A DNA stretch of 64,000 bases from Sporolactobacillus nakayamae (GCF_900113325.1 NZ_FOOY01000006.1:19208-83207); one strand, 5' to 3'. Positions 36,277 to 45,090 are shown, counted from the first letter of the stretch. Notes: generated by a model not told the origin, from the letters alone. Made by a program: numbers and translations.

Positions 36277-37941
36277 TTATACATCTAAATCCTCGAAAAT
36301 CTGCTCAGTCATTGAACGAATTAATTTCGGAAGTACGCCATATGAATAGGGCTTGTAGACGCGTTCCATCCATGTATGCGCCCGCTTGCCGTACACGCCC
36401 ATATCAAGAACAGGAATGTTCAGCTTGCGAATCTGGTCGAGCGGCACGTTGTACATTTTGTCCCATACCGGGAAATTTCCAATAATCGCAGCCGTTTCTT
36501 CAGCAGTCTCGCTCATTGCGAGATAGCTGCTGTCGGCAAGATAAGGGAAAAAGCGCTTTTTGGCAAACTGCTCGCCGGTTTCTTGCTCTGCCTGACGCAA
36601 TACGTGATCAAGAATCTGATCGCAGCGTTTCTCAGCCGCGACGTCCTCTCGCAGATAATTATGCGGGCAATACGGCGGGGCAAAGAACACGATCACCTTC
36701 GGACGCTTGTCTCCGGAGAGAGCCTCAAGCGCCTCAATCACCTTAAAACTGATTTGGCGGGAATCCTCGTTCGGATTCGCTTGCATCACTTGATTCGTTA
36801 ATTCGTCGACAGGCACGCCTTTTGCCTTGAACTCACTCACAAATTCCTCATAGCTCAAGACATCGGTCGACCACTCGGGTGCCGGTCCTTCAAGCCCGCA
36901 ATTCTTTGCGAACACAGTATACTGCTTTTTCAAAAAAAGCGCTAAATCATCACAGGCGTCTTGCGCCACTGCTTTCAACTGCTCAAGTACTTCTTTCGGT
37001 GTGCGCTCATAGAGAAAATAGTTGAAATACAGATGAGTGGTTCCTGCTGTCTGGACATTATAGAACGCTTTTTTATCCCTAAGAAAAAGACATGACGGAG
37101 GCAAAATAACTTCATCGGGAATTTGTTCCGCACAGGCCATATTATTGTTCAACGCATCATTAATTTTACTTGCGATCAGCGTTGGATCAATTCCCGAGAG
37201 CGTTTCTCCGACATGCGTTTCACGGCCCCTGATGTAGAAGCAGCCGAGCAGTTTTCCCGCAGATCCGGTATAGACATAACGGCGCGGATCACCTTTGTAA
37301 AGCGGGCTGTTGAAATCTCCGTTAATGGCCAGCAAGTAGTCAAGTCCACGCTCTTTCTTCAAGCGGATCAGCTCTTTCGTTGCTTCCATTACGCCCACAT
37401 GATCATTTTCTTCGACCGGGTTAAACATGACAAGCAGGTTGCCTTTCAATTGGTTCCGATGCTCCGAATAATAGAGCAGATTGCTCAGGTGGACAGCGTC
37501 GCCGCTTTTCATATCCAGCATGCCGCGACCGAACAGCCAGTCCCCGGACGCCGCATCTTGCTGAACATCGCTATCCTTCGTGTACTTGGAAAAATAACGC
37601 TGCAGATAGTCCGGATCCAACGCATGTGACTCAAGGGATCCAAAGTCGTCAATACCGACCGTATCCATATGACCATGATAAATGATGGTCTTCTTATTTT
37701 CAAACGCCCCTTCAAGAAGAGCGAACACATTTTTTCTTCCAAGCGTATCATCACTTAGCGGCTGCGTCCAGACCTGATCCGGATTCTGCGCGAAATAAGG
37801 GAAGGAGCGGAGAATCATTTCCACCTGATCTGCCATGTTCACTTCTCCGTCCGTACCGTTGACGCTCTTCACGCTGACAAGATCTCTCGCTATTTTCTCA
37901 ATCTGCTCTTCCGCCGGCAAGTCCTTAATGGCCTCATACAT
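36277..37941 (-). CDS. rocB: RocB-like M20 metallohydrolase
   Basis: A 554-residue M20-superfamily protein resembling RocB of the Bacillus subtilis rocABC operon. Metal-site motifs: TIIYHGHMDTVGIDDF near residue 83 (His and Asp), DWLFGRGMLDMKSGDA near 130 (bridging Asp) and NPVEENDHVG near 170 (general base Glu). The extended C-terminal half is typical of RocB rather than simple deacylases. RocB is tied to arginine use, but its reaction is not defined; the fold would suit an amide or ureido hydrolysis. The ATG at 37941 follows AAAGGGAGAGAG, 28 bases downstream of the ADI/DDAH-like gene, so the two are co-transcribed. Confidence 0.85.
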   Translation of the reverse strand: MYEAIKDLPAEEQIEKIARDLVSVKSVNGTDGEVNMADQVEMILRSFPYFAQNPDQVWTQPLSDDTLGRKNVFALLEGAFENKKTIIYHGHMDTVGIDDFGSLESHALDPDYLQRYFSKYTKDSDVQQDAASGDWLFGRGMLDMKSGDAVHLSNLLYYSEHRNQLKGNLLVMFNPVEENDHVGVMEATKELIRLKKERGLDYLLAINGDFNSPLYKGDPRRYVYTGSAGKLLGCFYIRGRETHVGETLSGIDPTLIASKINDALNNNMACAEQIPDEVILPPSCLFLRDKKAFYNVQTAGTTHLYFNYFLYERTPKEVLEQLKAVAQDACDDLALFLKKQYTVFAKNCGLEGPAPEWSTDVLSYEEFVSEFKAKGVPVDELTNQVMQANPNEDSRQISFKVIEALEALSGDKRPKVIVFFAPPYCPHNYLREDVAAEKRCDQILDHVLRQAEQETGEQFAKKRFFPYLADSSYLAMSETAEETAAIIGNFPVWDKMYNVPLDQIRKLNIPVLDMGVYGKRAHTWMERVYKPYSYGVLPKLIRSMTEQIFEDLDV

Positions 37942-37969
37942 TATAAATTCTCTCTCCCTTTCTGTTGAA

Positions 37970-38962
37970 TTATTCCACGGGATCACGTTGAAGCACGAGT
38001 GAGGAACAGTGAATGCCCCCACCCATTTTATTCAGTTCATCTACCGGAATCGCAATGACCTCGACACCGGCTTTTTCAAGTGCGTCGATGGTGCGAACGC
38101 CTAGAGAAGTGAAGAGTACCTTTCCAGGAGCGAGGCACAGACAATTAGTGGTCATCGGCGGATCAAGAGGATCGGTATAGATCAACTTAATACCGCGTTT
38201 CTGCAGGTATTGAAGGAACCAATGCGGCAGATTAGTCGGATCAACAAGCGCCTTGTCCACGTCAACCATATTGAACACTTCGTCAAGATGAATCATGCTG
38301 GAGGGCAGATCGACAACAACAAGATCCATGCCCTGCCAAGAAAGTATAGCACGCAACTGGTCGATCCCTTCTTGATTCACGCGAATGGAACGCCCAACCA
38401 TCGCCGTTTTCCGATCAAATACCATGAAGCTGCCGCCTTCCACAAAGCCCTTTCCTTGGATGGATGCCAGCACCGGCATACCGATTTCAGCAGCCGTCTT
38501 GAGCGTACGTCGTGTTTCTCCATATCTGAATTTCAATGCAAATCGAGCCAAAATCAGACCACCGGGAATGACCATGCCGACATCACGTGCAAATAAATTG
38601 TTCGTCAACAACTGGTCGTCCTCAATAAGCGGAATGACCTCGACGCCTTCTTGTTTCAAAATGTCTGTCATCCCGTCATGCTGCTCCTGCATTTTCGCCA
38701 GATCCAGCGACTCTTTGCTTAAGCTGTAACTGACAATGTTCCCGCTCGCATCGCGAAGAATTCTCGCCCCGGCTTCCGGTTCGAATTTCGCTTTATTTAA
38801 TTCATGGACCTCATTTCCCGGACGGTGGACAAAAACCTTTCTCACCTTTCCGACGGCATTCGGATTTCCCCAATCTGAAGACCAGTACTTTTCCAAAAGA
38901 GCAGTATCTTCAAATGAATCCTGAACCATATTCTCGTCAAGAAATTTATGCAACACAGACAA
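37970..38962 (-). CDS. Arginine deiminase/DDAH-superfamily amidinohydrolase
   Basis: A 330-residue guanidino-modifying enzyme. Motifs: VRKVFVHRPGNEV (strand 1), LTNNLFARDVGMVIPGG near residue 128, KGFVEGGSFMVFD near 172 with the conserved Glu-Gly-Gly, SSMIHLDEVFNMVD near 222 with the catalytic His, and MGGGIHCSSLVLQRDP at the C terminus with the catalytic Cys. The set is that of arginine deiminase, dimethylarginine hydrolase and agmatine deiminase. The exact substrate is open, as sequence matches none of these closely. The start is TTG after GGAGGGG. It is first in the operon with the RocB-like gene. Confidence 0.85.
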   Translation of the reverse strand: MSVLHKFLDENMVQDSFEDTALLEKYWSSDWGNPNAVGKVRKVFVHRPGNEVHELNKAKFEPEAGARILRDASGNIVSYSLSKESLDLAKMQEQHDGMTDILKQEGVEVIPLIEDDQLLTNNLFARDVGMVIPGGLILARFALKFRYGETRRTLKTAAEIGMPVLASIQGKGFVEGGSFMVFDRKTAMVGRSIRVNQEGIDQLRAILSWQGMDLVVVDLPSSMIHLDEVFNMVDVDKALVDPTNLPHWFLQYLQKRGIKLIYTDPLDPPMTTNCLCLAPGKVLFTSLGVRTIDALEKAGVEVIAIPVDELNKMGGGIHCSSLVLQRDPVE

Positions 38963-39271
38963 ACAGACCCCTCCTTAGAAAATCGGCAACTCGTTTAGCA
39001 CATGTTATGGAACAAAACCTTACATTAAATTCATCTGCTTCTATGATAATACAAAAATTACGTTAGCGTTATTTATAATTTTTTATGTCATGTATCTGAA
39101 AATTCTATCGCTCGTCAATTTTTTATTTATTACTTTATCAGAGCACAGTAATGATGTTAGGCACAGTTTGGGAAAATCATGTATTTTTAAAATTATTCGA
39201 ACACCTCCTTCATCGCTTGTCAGATTTACTTTATTAAAGAATAACGTTGGTTAGATTTTATGACATTATAA
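38963..39271. promoter_or_regulatory. Divergent regulatory region with CodY-like site
   Basis: A 300-base AT-rich region between the ADI/DDAH-like gene (minus) and the riboswitch-controlled amidohydrolase (plus). ATGTATCTGAAAATT (39090-39104) matches the CodY box AATTTTCWGAAAATT at 12 of 15 positions. No coding sequence is seen. CodY control of amino acid catabolism would be logical but is unproven. Confidence 0.35.
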
Positions 39272-39300
39272 TTGACGATCTCTTCACATTCGATTATTAT
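39272..39300 (+). promoter_or_regulatory. Promoter of the riboswitch-amidohydrolase unit
   Basis: TTGACG (39272-39277), a 17-base spacer and TATTAT (39295-39300). The transcript would start near 39307, about 20 bases before the riboswitch P1 stem. Confidence 0.7.
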
Positions 39301-39326
39301 TAGATTTGTAAACTTCATCCTTTCTG

Positions 39327-39428
39327 TTTTCGTATATCCTTAATAATACGGTTTAGGGGTCTCTACCTGGGAACCGTAAATTCCCGGCTACGAAAAATAT
39401 GTTCGCATATTTTTCGTAGCCCTTTTTT
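39327..39428 (+). promoter_or_regulatory. Purine riboswitch (variant) with overlapping terminator
   Basis: P1 arms TTTTCGTA (39327-39334) and TACGAAAA (39389-39396) are fully complementary. L2 contains TAATACGG, J2/3 is TCTCTACC, and P3/L3 has CTGGGAA-CCGTAAA-TTCCCGG. The ligand-reading base of J3/1 is C (GGCTACG), the guanine-type choice. The position of the usual A73 is G and the usual U48 is C, so the aptamer is not canonical. A perfect terminator (GGCTACGAAAAATATG with CATATTTTTCGTAGCC, 39387-39422, then U-run) uses the same bases as the P1 3' arm. Ligand-bound P1 should therefore block the terminator, making this an ON switch. Confidence 0.88.
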
Positions 39429-39461
39429 TGTTTTCCACAATTTTATTTGGAGATGGATGTT

Positions 39462-40799
39462 ATGAAACGAACAATTATTAAGAATGCTGAGATCGTTACC
39501 ATGGATCAAAATGAGACAATTACCCATGGAGATCTTTTGATTGAGAACGACCGAATTCAATCAGTCGGACCAACCATGCAGTCGAAGCCCGGCGATTATG
39601 TGATTGATGGAACAGGACGAACGGTCATTCCCGGATTCATCCAAACACATATCCATCTCTGTCAGACGCTGTTTCGCGGCAAGGCGGACGATCTGGAGCT
39701 CATGGACTGGCTGAGAAAACGTATCTGGCCGCTTGAAGCCGCACATGATGACGAGTCCATTTATCTCTCAGCATTACTCGGAATCGGCGAATTGGTTTCG
39801 GGAGGATCAACGACCATTGTCGATATGGAGACCGTACATTACACAAATGAAGCCTTTCAGGCAATTGCTGAAAGCGGCATCCGAGCGTTGTCCGGCAAAG
39901 TGATGATGGATAAAGGCAGCGATGTACCACTCGGCCTCCAAGAAAAAACGGATGATTCCATTCGCGAAAGTGTCGATCTTTTGGAAAAATGGAACGGGCA
40001 CGACAACGGACGAATCCGTTACGCATTTGCACCGCGCTTCGTTATCTCCTGCACAGAATCTCTGCTCACACAAGTGCGTGATCTCGCCGATCATTACAAC
40101 GTTTTTGTTCACACACACGCATCGGAAAATCGCGGTGAAATTGCCATTGTTGAGCACGATACCGGTATGCGCAACATTGCATATCTCGATCATATTGGAC
40201 TTGCAGGCAAGCGGTTGATTCTTGCCCATTGCATTTGGCTCACTGAGGAAGAAAAAACGATCATTCGAAACCGCGGCGTTCATGTCAGCCATTGCCCCGG
40301 TTCAAACTTAAAGCTTGCTTCCGGAATCGCTCAAGTGCCGCAGATGGCGGATATGGGAATTAACCTTGGCCTTGGCGCAGATGGCGCGCCGTGCAACAAC
40401 AATTTGGATATGTTCCAGGAAATGCGTCTTGCCGCATTGATCCAAAAGCCGGTTCATGGTCCAACCGCCATGAACGCGCGGCAGATTTTCCGTATGGCGA
40501 CGATTGACGGAGCAAAAGCGGTCGGTTTAGAAAATGAAATTGGCAGCCTCGAAGTCGGGAAGAAGGCGGATCTTGCCATTCTCAATTTGAATACCTTTCA
40601 CTGTAATCCGATGTTCGGCACCGATCCGATTTCACGGATTGTCTATTCGGCAAACAGCTCAGATGTAGAAACCACAATCATCGACGGACGCATTGTCATG
40701 GAAAATCGACAGATGAAAACCATTGATCAAACGTTTGTTTTAAAAGAATCCGAAGTCGCCATAGAACGCTTGATGAAGCGTGCGGGGATACGCGTTTAA
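39462..40799 (+). CDS. Amidohydrolase of the TrzN/AtzA/guanine-deaminase superfamily (COG0402)
   Basis: A 445-residue metal-dependent hydrolase. Metal ligands: PGFIQTHIHLCQTLFRG near residue 60 (HxH), VFVHTHASENRGE near 215, LAHCIWLTEEE near 248 with His, and LGLGADGAPCNNNLDM near 305 with the catalytic Asp. This superfamily deaminates purines, pyrimidines, triazines and adenosine derivatives (GuaD, MtaD/DadD, TrzN). The upstream purine riboswitch argues for a purine or related heterocycle. The ATG at 39462 lies nine bases after GGAG; earlier in-frame codons overlap the ribosome site. Confidence 0.85.
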   Translation: MKRTIIKNAEIVTMDQNETITHGDLLIENDRIQSVGPTMQSKPGDYVIDGTGRTVIPGFIQTHIHLCQTLFRGKADDLELMDWLRKRIWPLEAAHDDESIYLSALLGIGELVSGGSTTIVDMETVHYTNEAFQAIAESGIRALSGKVMMDKGSDVPLGLQEKTDDSIRESVDLLEKWNGHDNGRIRYAFAPRFVISCTESLLTQVRDLADHYNVFVHTHASENRGEIAIVEHDTGMRNIAYLDHIGLAGKRLILAHCIWLTEEEKTIIRNRGVHVSHCPGSNLKLASGIAQVPQMADMGINLGLGADGAPCNNNLDMFQEMRLAALIQKPVHGPTAMNARQIFRMATIDGAKAVGLENEIGSLEVGKKADLAILNLNTFHCNPMFGTDPISRIVYSANSSDVETTIIDGRIVMENRQMKTIDQTFVLKESEVAIERLMKRAGIRV

Positions 40800-40810
40800 T
40801 GATCGGAGGT

Positions 40811-40844
40811 TTGATGCGGGTCCAATTGGATCCGCATTTTTTCT
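40811..40844 (+). terminator. Terminator of the amidohydrolase gene
   Basis: ATGCGG(G)TCC and GGATCCGCAT form a stem around AATT, followed by six T. Confidence 0.85.
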
Positions 40845-40966
40845 ATAGAGTAAGAACTTGATACATAGAAGTGCCGCTTCTTGAGCAAAATAATTGATCA
40901 ATATATCCTAAATCTGATTCAATAGAATTGGGGTTAGCAAATGAATTGGTTAAAAGGAGGATGTTT

Positions 40967-41599
40967 ATGAGTCACTTTGAACTGCCTGCACTTGAATTTG
41001 CTCCTGACGCCCTTGAACCTTACATCGACAAGGAAACGATGATGATCCATCATGACAAGCATCATCAAACCTACGTCACAAACCTGAACGCTGCCCTTGA
41101 TAAACACCCTGAATTAAAAGACAATTCGCTGACCGACCTGATTGCTCATTTGGATAAAGTGCCGGAGGATAGTCGAACCGCCGTCCGGAACAATGGCGGT
41201 GGTCACTACAATCACTGCTTCTTCTGGAAAGTGCTTATTCCCGGAGGATCCAAGCAGCCGACTGGAGCACTTGCCGAGGCAATTGATAAACAGCTTGGCG
41301 GCTTTGAAAAATTCAAAGAAGCCTTCACCGCTGCGGCAACCGGTCAATTCGGCTCCGGCTGGGCCTGGCTAACGGTCACAAAACAAAATGTTCTTAAAGT
41401 AACCAACTCGCCGAATCAAGACAGCCCGCTCATGGATGAGGCAACTCCGCTGCTTGGGCTCGATGTCTGGGAACACGCGTATTACTTAAAGTACCAGAAC
41501 AGACGCCCAGAGTATGTTAAGAATTTCTTCAACCTTATTAATTGGGATTTTGTTTCTGACGTTTACGAAAAGACACTTAACGCCAATACCGTTCTTTAA
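40967..41599 (+). CDS. sodA: Superoxide dismutase (Fe/Mn family)
   Basis: A 210-residue cytoplasmic dismutase. Metal ligands are visible: His in [13 protein letters not shown], His in [10 protein letters not shown], and Asp/His in [23 protein letters not shown] is the family block. Both Mn and Fe forms share these, though the overall pattern fits bacillary MnSOD. The ATG at 40967, eight bases after AAGGAGG, is preferred over ATG at 40961, which touches the site. Monocistronic, with a terminator. Confidence 0.95.
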   Translation: MSHFELPALEFAPDALEPYIDKETMMIHHDKHHQTYVTNLNAALDKHPELKDNSLTDLIAHLDKVPEDSRTAVRNNGGGHYNHCFFWKVLIPGGSKQPTGALAEAIDKQLGGFEKFKEAFTAAATGQFGSGWAWLTVTKQNVLKVTNSPNQDSPLMDEATPLLGLDVWEHAYYLKYQNRRPEYVKNFFNLINWDFVSDVYEKTLNANTVL

Positions 41600-41601
41600 T
41601 G

Positions 41602-41638
41602 TAAATCCCGAAGTGAGTTTATTCACTTCGGGATTTCT
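41602..41638 (+). terminator. Terminator of sodA
   Basis: AAATCCCGAAGTGA and TTCACTTCGGGATTT form a long perfect stem, followed by T-rich sequence. Confidence 0.88.
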
Positions 41639-41654
41639 ATGTCCCGGGCGCTTC

Positions 41655-41684
41655 TTGATTTTCACCGCTCACTATCGTTAGAAT
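41655..41684 (+). promoter_or_regulatory. Promoter of the YuzB-like gene
   Basis: TTGATT (41655-41660), an 18-base spacer and TAGAAT (41679-41684). Confidence 0.55.
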
Positions 41685-41723
41685 GGATAGGGGCTTGCTT
41701 CAAAGCCATTAGGAGGATTGACT

Positions 41724-41975
41724 ATGAACGAAGGATTAGGTCTTATCACCATTGAAGTTTGCGATTATGGATCGCTGACCGTTCAGCACCTAGAAAAAAT
41801 AGCCCGTCACCCGGAAGTCGCAGTGATGAACTATGATTGTCTGAATGTTTGCGGTATGTGCAGTTTAAAACCATTTGCGATGGTTAACGGACAGCGCGTC
41901 TTTGCGAACACCATTGATGCCTGTCTCGAAAAAATCGAAAAAAAAGTCGATGAAGAGTTAAACGCACTTCAATAA
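41724..41975 (+). CDS. yuzB: DUF1450 (YuzB-like) small protein
   Basis: An 83-residue protein of the DUF1450 family found across bacilli. The core is YDCLNVCGMCSLKPFAMVNG, with three cysteines spaced CxxxCxxC that could bind metal or a cluster, followed by an acidic helix. The function is unknown. ATG at 41724 follows AGGAGG by seven bases. It is convergent with the lactonase gene, with only three bases between their ends. Confidence 0.85.
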   Translation: MNEGLGLITIEVCDYGSLTVQHLEKIARHPEVAVMNYDCLNVCGMCSLKPFAMVNGQRVFANTIDACLEKIEKKVDEELNALQ

Positions 41976-41978
41976 TGC

Positions 41979-43022
41979 TTATGCATGCAGAAATTTGATA
42001 CAAACCGGATCGGGAACAGACAGTTTTGAGTTAAGTGGGCTGAGATGTCCCGATACTGAATCCCGCTCAAATAAGAAGAGATCTCCGGAATTCTGATTGG
42101 CGACAATGAGAAGCGTTCCGCTTGGATCCATTTCAAAATCACGCGGCCAATCTCCCAGTGTGTCCACATGCTCAATCAAGGCCAGTTTTCCGGTATGTTC
42201 ATCTATCTGAAATACCGCAATGCTATTGTGCCCGCGATTGGATGCATAAACGAAACGTCCATCGGCGCTAATCTTGATTGCCGCCCCCTGGCTGTGTCCA
42301 TCAAAGTCGGCAGGAAGTGCGTTCATTTTTTGTATCAAGCTAAATTGACCATGCTCCGCATCAAAATGCAGAGCGATTACTTCATTACTCAGTTCGGTCA
42401 TCATGTAGGCATAAGGTGCATTCGGATGAAATGCCAAATGCCGCGGTCCGGTGCCGGGAAGAAAAGTCAATTCGCTTTGCTTCGTCCATCGATCATCCGA
42501 CAATTGATAGGTAGTGAGCGCGTCCGTTCCAAGATCTACAGTAACTGCAAAGCGACCATCAGGTGTAAAGTCCGCAAAATGGACATGCGGTCCCTCCTGA
42601 CGATCAGGATTCGCACCTGAGCCCTTGTGCACCACATCCCCCACAACGTTTAGGCCAACATCTGTGTTCGATGCATAAAGACTTGCCGTACCCTTGTGAT
42701 AGTTTGCATCCAAGATACGTCTGTTTTCCCGATCAATGCTGACATAGCAAGGAGATGAGCCCTCTCTCAAGCTCGTTCCAAGCAACCGCAGGTGATCGGA
42801 AGCTTCAATTGCATAGGCAGCGACACCGCCTTTCGATCCGCTTTTCATCACTGAATAAAGATGGCGGTTATCTTGGCTAATCGAAAGATAGGTCGGATTG
42901 TCCAGCTTCACCTCCGCACGCAGTGCAGTCAATTCCTTGCGCACCGTATCAAGGACAAATGAATAGATACCCTCACTCTTCCCTTTTGTGTACGTACCGA
43001 TGTACCCTTTATAGCGACTCAT
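41979..43022 (-). CDS. pgl: 6-phosphogluconolactonase (beta-propeller, YkgB-like)
   Basis: A 347-residue seven-bladed propeller lactonase. Seen: N-terminal YKGYIGTYTKGKSEGIYSF, repeated blade motifs (NPTYLSISQDNRHLY, SPCYVSIDRENRRIL, TGPRHLAFHPNAPYAYM, RFVYASNRGHNSIAVFQ) and WPRDFEMDPSGTLLIVANQNS. It hydrolyses 6-phosphogluconolactone in the oxidative pentose phosphate pathway. The ATG at 43022 is correctly spaced from AAGGAGG. Confidence 0.9.
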   Translation of the reverse strand: MSRYKGYIGTYTKGKSEGIYSFVLDTVRKELTALRAEVKLDNPTYLSISQDNRHLYSVMKSGSKGGVAAYAIEASDHLRLLGTSLREGSSPCYVSIDRENRRILDANYHKGTASLYASNTDVGLNVVGDVVHKGSGANPDRQEGPHVHFADFTPDGRFAVTVDLGTDALTTYQLSDDRWTKQSELTFLPGTGPRHLAFHPNAPYAYMMTELSNEVIALHFDAEHGQFSLIQKMNALPADFDGHSQGAAIKISADGRFVYASNRGHNSIAVFQIDEHTGKLALIEHVDTLGDWPRDFEMDPSGTLLIVANQNSGDLFLFERDSVSGHLSPLNSKLSVPDPVCIKFLHA

Positions 43023-43059
43023 ATACATTCCTCCTTTTTGAACTGACTCTTATAGTAAA

Positions 43060-43908
43060 TTACTTTTTCAGCAATCCCATAATGACAAAGGCAAAATGGC
43101 TGGCGAAAAAGACGAGAAAAGAAAAAAAGACGGACATGCTTAACATGATCATGAGAAGAAAATTACAACGCGCAATCCAATACATCATTTGGCCGCGCAG
43201 TGTCGGATCGAGAAGCGCGCTTAGTGCGTTGACTAAAAGTAAGAACACGAGAAGCGCACCCGCTCCGCTCCAAGCACCGCGAATGTCCTCCCTGCTCAGC
43301 GACATCCGCGACGACACACAAACCGCGATCACTAAAAACAGCCAAAAATACGGATTGGTCAGATTTTCGAAAGCAAACAGGCTACGAAAAACAGCAATAA
43401 CCGCCTTATTAAGCGCCAGCCATGACGGCAAATCAAAAAACGAGAAGAGCCGCGGTGCGCCGGACACATAGTCAAAAAAGGTCCCGGAAACATTGGGCAG
43501 CATCCATTTCGCCGCGGCGGCAATCACAAGGCTGCCGCCAATTAAAGGGGCGATGCCAATAAAAAGATTGCCGATTCGCTGGTAGAAACTATTCGGATTG
43601 TATGCATGGCGGACATAGCCCATCGTTCCGCCCGAATCCACTGCTTGCAACAATTTAATTTCAGTCACGCGGTGGCGAAAAAACAGGCACATGGCGGCAT
43701 GACTCAACTCATGAATCGGCGTTCCCAGCCAGGCTGTGCCATAAATTCCCTTCATTCCGAACAAGTGTATCACACGGCCATTTGCCTGTCGTTCAAGGAC
43801 CCCAAGAATAAATCCGGCAATGACCAATCCGCCAAGCAGAGAGATAAACTGTGTTAACGTGAGTCCGATGATCTTCAAGGCAATAGATAGCCATGAGGGA
43901 CCAATCAT
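43060..43908 (-). CDS. Membrane-embedded M50-like metalloprotease homologue
   Basis: A 282-residue polytopic protein, about seven hydrophobic segments. A zinc-protease-like motif PIHELSHAAMCLFFRH (HExxH form) lies after the second helix, near residues 64-79, as in site-2-protease-related families. Downstream, ALLDPT could offer the third ligand Asp, though this is uncertain. No PDZ or CBS domain. Function not known; it may process a membrane protein or be inactive. It starts three bases after the nitroreductase gene, so both belong to one operon. Confidence 0.65.
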   Translation of the reverse strand: MIGPSWLSIALKIIGLTLTQFISLLGGLVIAGFILGVLERQANGRVIHLFGMKGIYGTAWLGTPIHELSHAAMCLFFRHRVTEIKLLQAVDSGGTMGYVRHAYNPNSFYQRIGNLFIGIAPLIGGSLVIAAAAKWMLPNVSGTFFDYVSGAPRLFSFFDLPSWLALNKAVIAVFRSLFAFENLTNPYFWLFLVIAVCVSSRMSLSREDIRGAWSGAGALLVFLLLVNALSALLDPTLRGQMMYWIARCNFLLMIMLSMSVFFSFLVFFASHFAFVIMGLLKK

Positions 43909-43911
43909 TTG

Positions 43912-44655
43912 TCAGCGCCTGCCCAAGTGCTGTTTTTCAAGAAAAGGTTTCAGGGCAAGGCGTGGCGGCGCACTCAATCCTTGCGCAATCTGATCTGTCC
44001 ATGTTTCATCGCGATGACCGCCTGTTCGCGTATGGTAATAGCTTGCGACTTGCTGATCATATTTTTTGAGTGCTTCCTCGTTCGTTGTCCGGCCATATAC
44101 GTTCCGATGGAAGATGTTCTCAAAGGGCAGGCGCGGCTTCTTTTCCGGCTCTTGATCCGGATAGCCGACTGCAAGCCCAAATACCGGAAACGTATAGTCC
44201 GGAAGCTGTAAAATTTCGGACGTTTTCTCAACATCCCGCTGGATACTGCCGATGTAGCAAATGCCCAGCCCCATGGATTCGGCAGCCACAGCCATATTCT
44301 GGGCAGCAAAAGCAGCATCACCGAGCGCAACCGTAAGTCTTTGCGTGGTGTCCAGCACCGAAGTATCCGCTCCGTTCCGATCACCAATCTGTTTGTTGCG
44401 GTATTGATCCGCGACAAACACGAAGAAATAACCGCATTCCTCGACATAAGGCTGATCCCCTGAAATTTCGCGCAGCTGTTTCTTGATCGCCGGATCTTCA
44501 ACACCGATAATTGAAAAAGATTGCGTAAAGCTTGACGTTGATGCCGCCTGCGCACAGTCAACAAGCAGCTTTATTTGTTCTTCCGATAGTGTCTGTTTTT
44601 TAAATTTCCGAATCGAACGATGGTTTAATAGCGTATGAATCGTTGGATTATGCAT
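43912..44655 (-). CDS. nfrA: NADPH nitroreductase (NfrA family)
   Basis: About 247 residues, an FMN-dependent oxidoreductase. Family blocks: N-terminal LLNHRSIRKFKKQTLSEEQI, CAQAASTSSFTQSFSIIGV, GLGICYIGSIQRD near residue 130 and VFGLAVGYPDQEPEKKPRLP near 162. NfrA-type enzymes reduce nitro compounds, flavins or quinones with NADPH and are stress-induced. The start is ATG at 44655 or TTG at 44658, since both lie near GGGAG. It heads a two-gene operon with the M50-like gene. Confidence 0.88.
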   Translation of the reverse strand: MHNPTIHTLLNHRSIRKFKKQTLSEEQIKLLVDCAQAASTSSFTQSFSIIGVEDPAIKKQLREISGDQPYVEECGYFFVFVADQYRNKQIGDRNGADTSVLDTTQRLTVALGDAAFAAQNMAVAAESMGLGICYIGSIQRDVEKTSEILQLPDYTFPVFGLAVGYPDQEPEKKPRLPFENIFHRNVYGRTTNEEALKKYDQQVASYYHTRTGGHRDETWTDQIAQGLSAPPRLALKPFLEKQHLGRR

Positions 44656-44929
44656 CAATCATGAGTCTCCCTTATTAGAAATCTTTTTTCTAATTATACG
44701 TGATTCATTCACTGCGCGCATGAATGAACCCTTGAGTTTGATTGAATCAGAGCGCCGTTAGTTGAAGCTCCTTTATTTACCGAGCGACTTATGTTTGTTT
44801 CCGCTATTTTTAAGATTTTACATATGCGTCATTAGCGAATGTTCCTTACATACGAAAGCTCCTTTGCTCTAAATACCGTTTTGAATCATCAACCTTGTCC
44901 TTAACAGACAATTCTGTTTCACACTGGTA

Positions 44930-45078
44930 GGAAAGTATAAGAAAACATTTAAAGGAAACGAGTGTAAGCGGTCCGGAAAAACGCCGCGTCCTGCGGCTCA
45001 CCGGACACTAGGCCGTCCATGGCCGTCGCAACTAAGTCTTCGCCTTCGCCAGAGGCTTGGCGAAGCCAAGTTTTCTAA
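44930..45078 (+). repeat. Structured intergenic repeat, long form
   Basis: Contains AAGGAAACGAGTGTAAG (44952-44968), an insert with several hairpins (GTCCGG...CCGGAC, GCCGC-GTCCT-GCGGC, GGCC-GTCCAT-GGCC), GCAACTAAG, and a final stem CTTCGCC...GGCGAAG with the tail CCAAGTTTTCTAA. The next element shares the first and last parts but lacks the roughly 60-base hairpin insert. Confidence 0.75.
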
Positions 45079-45090
45079 CACTGATAAAAA

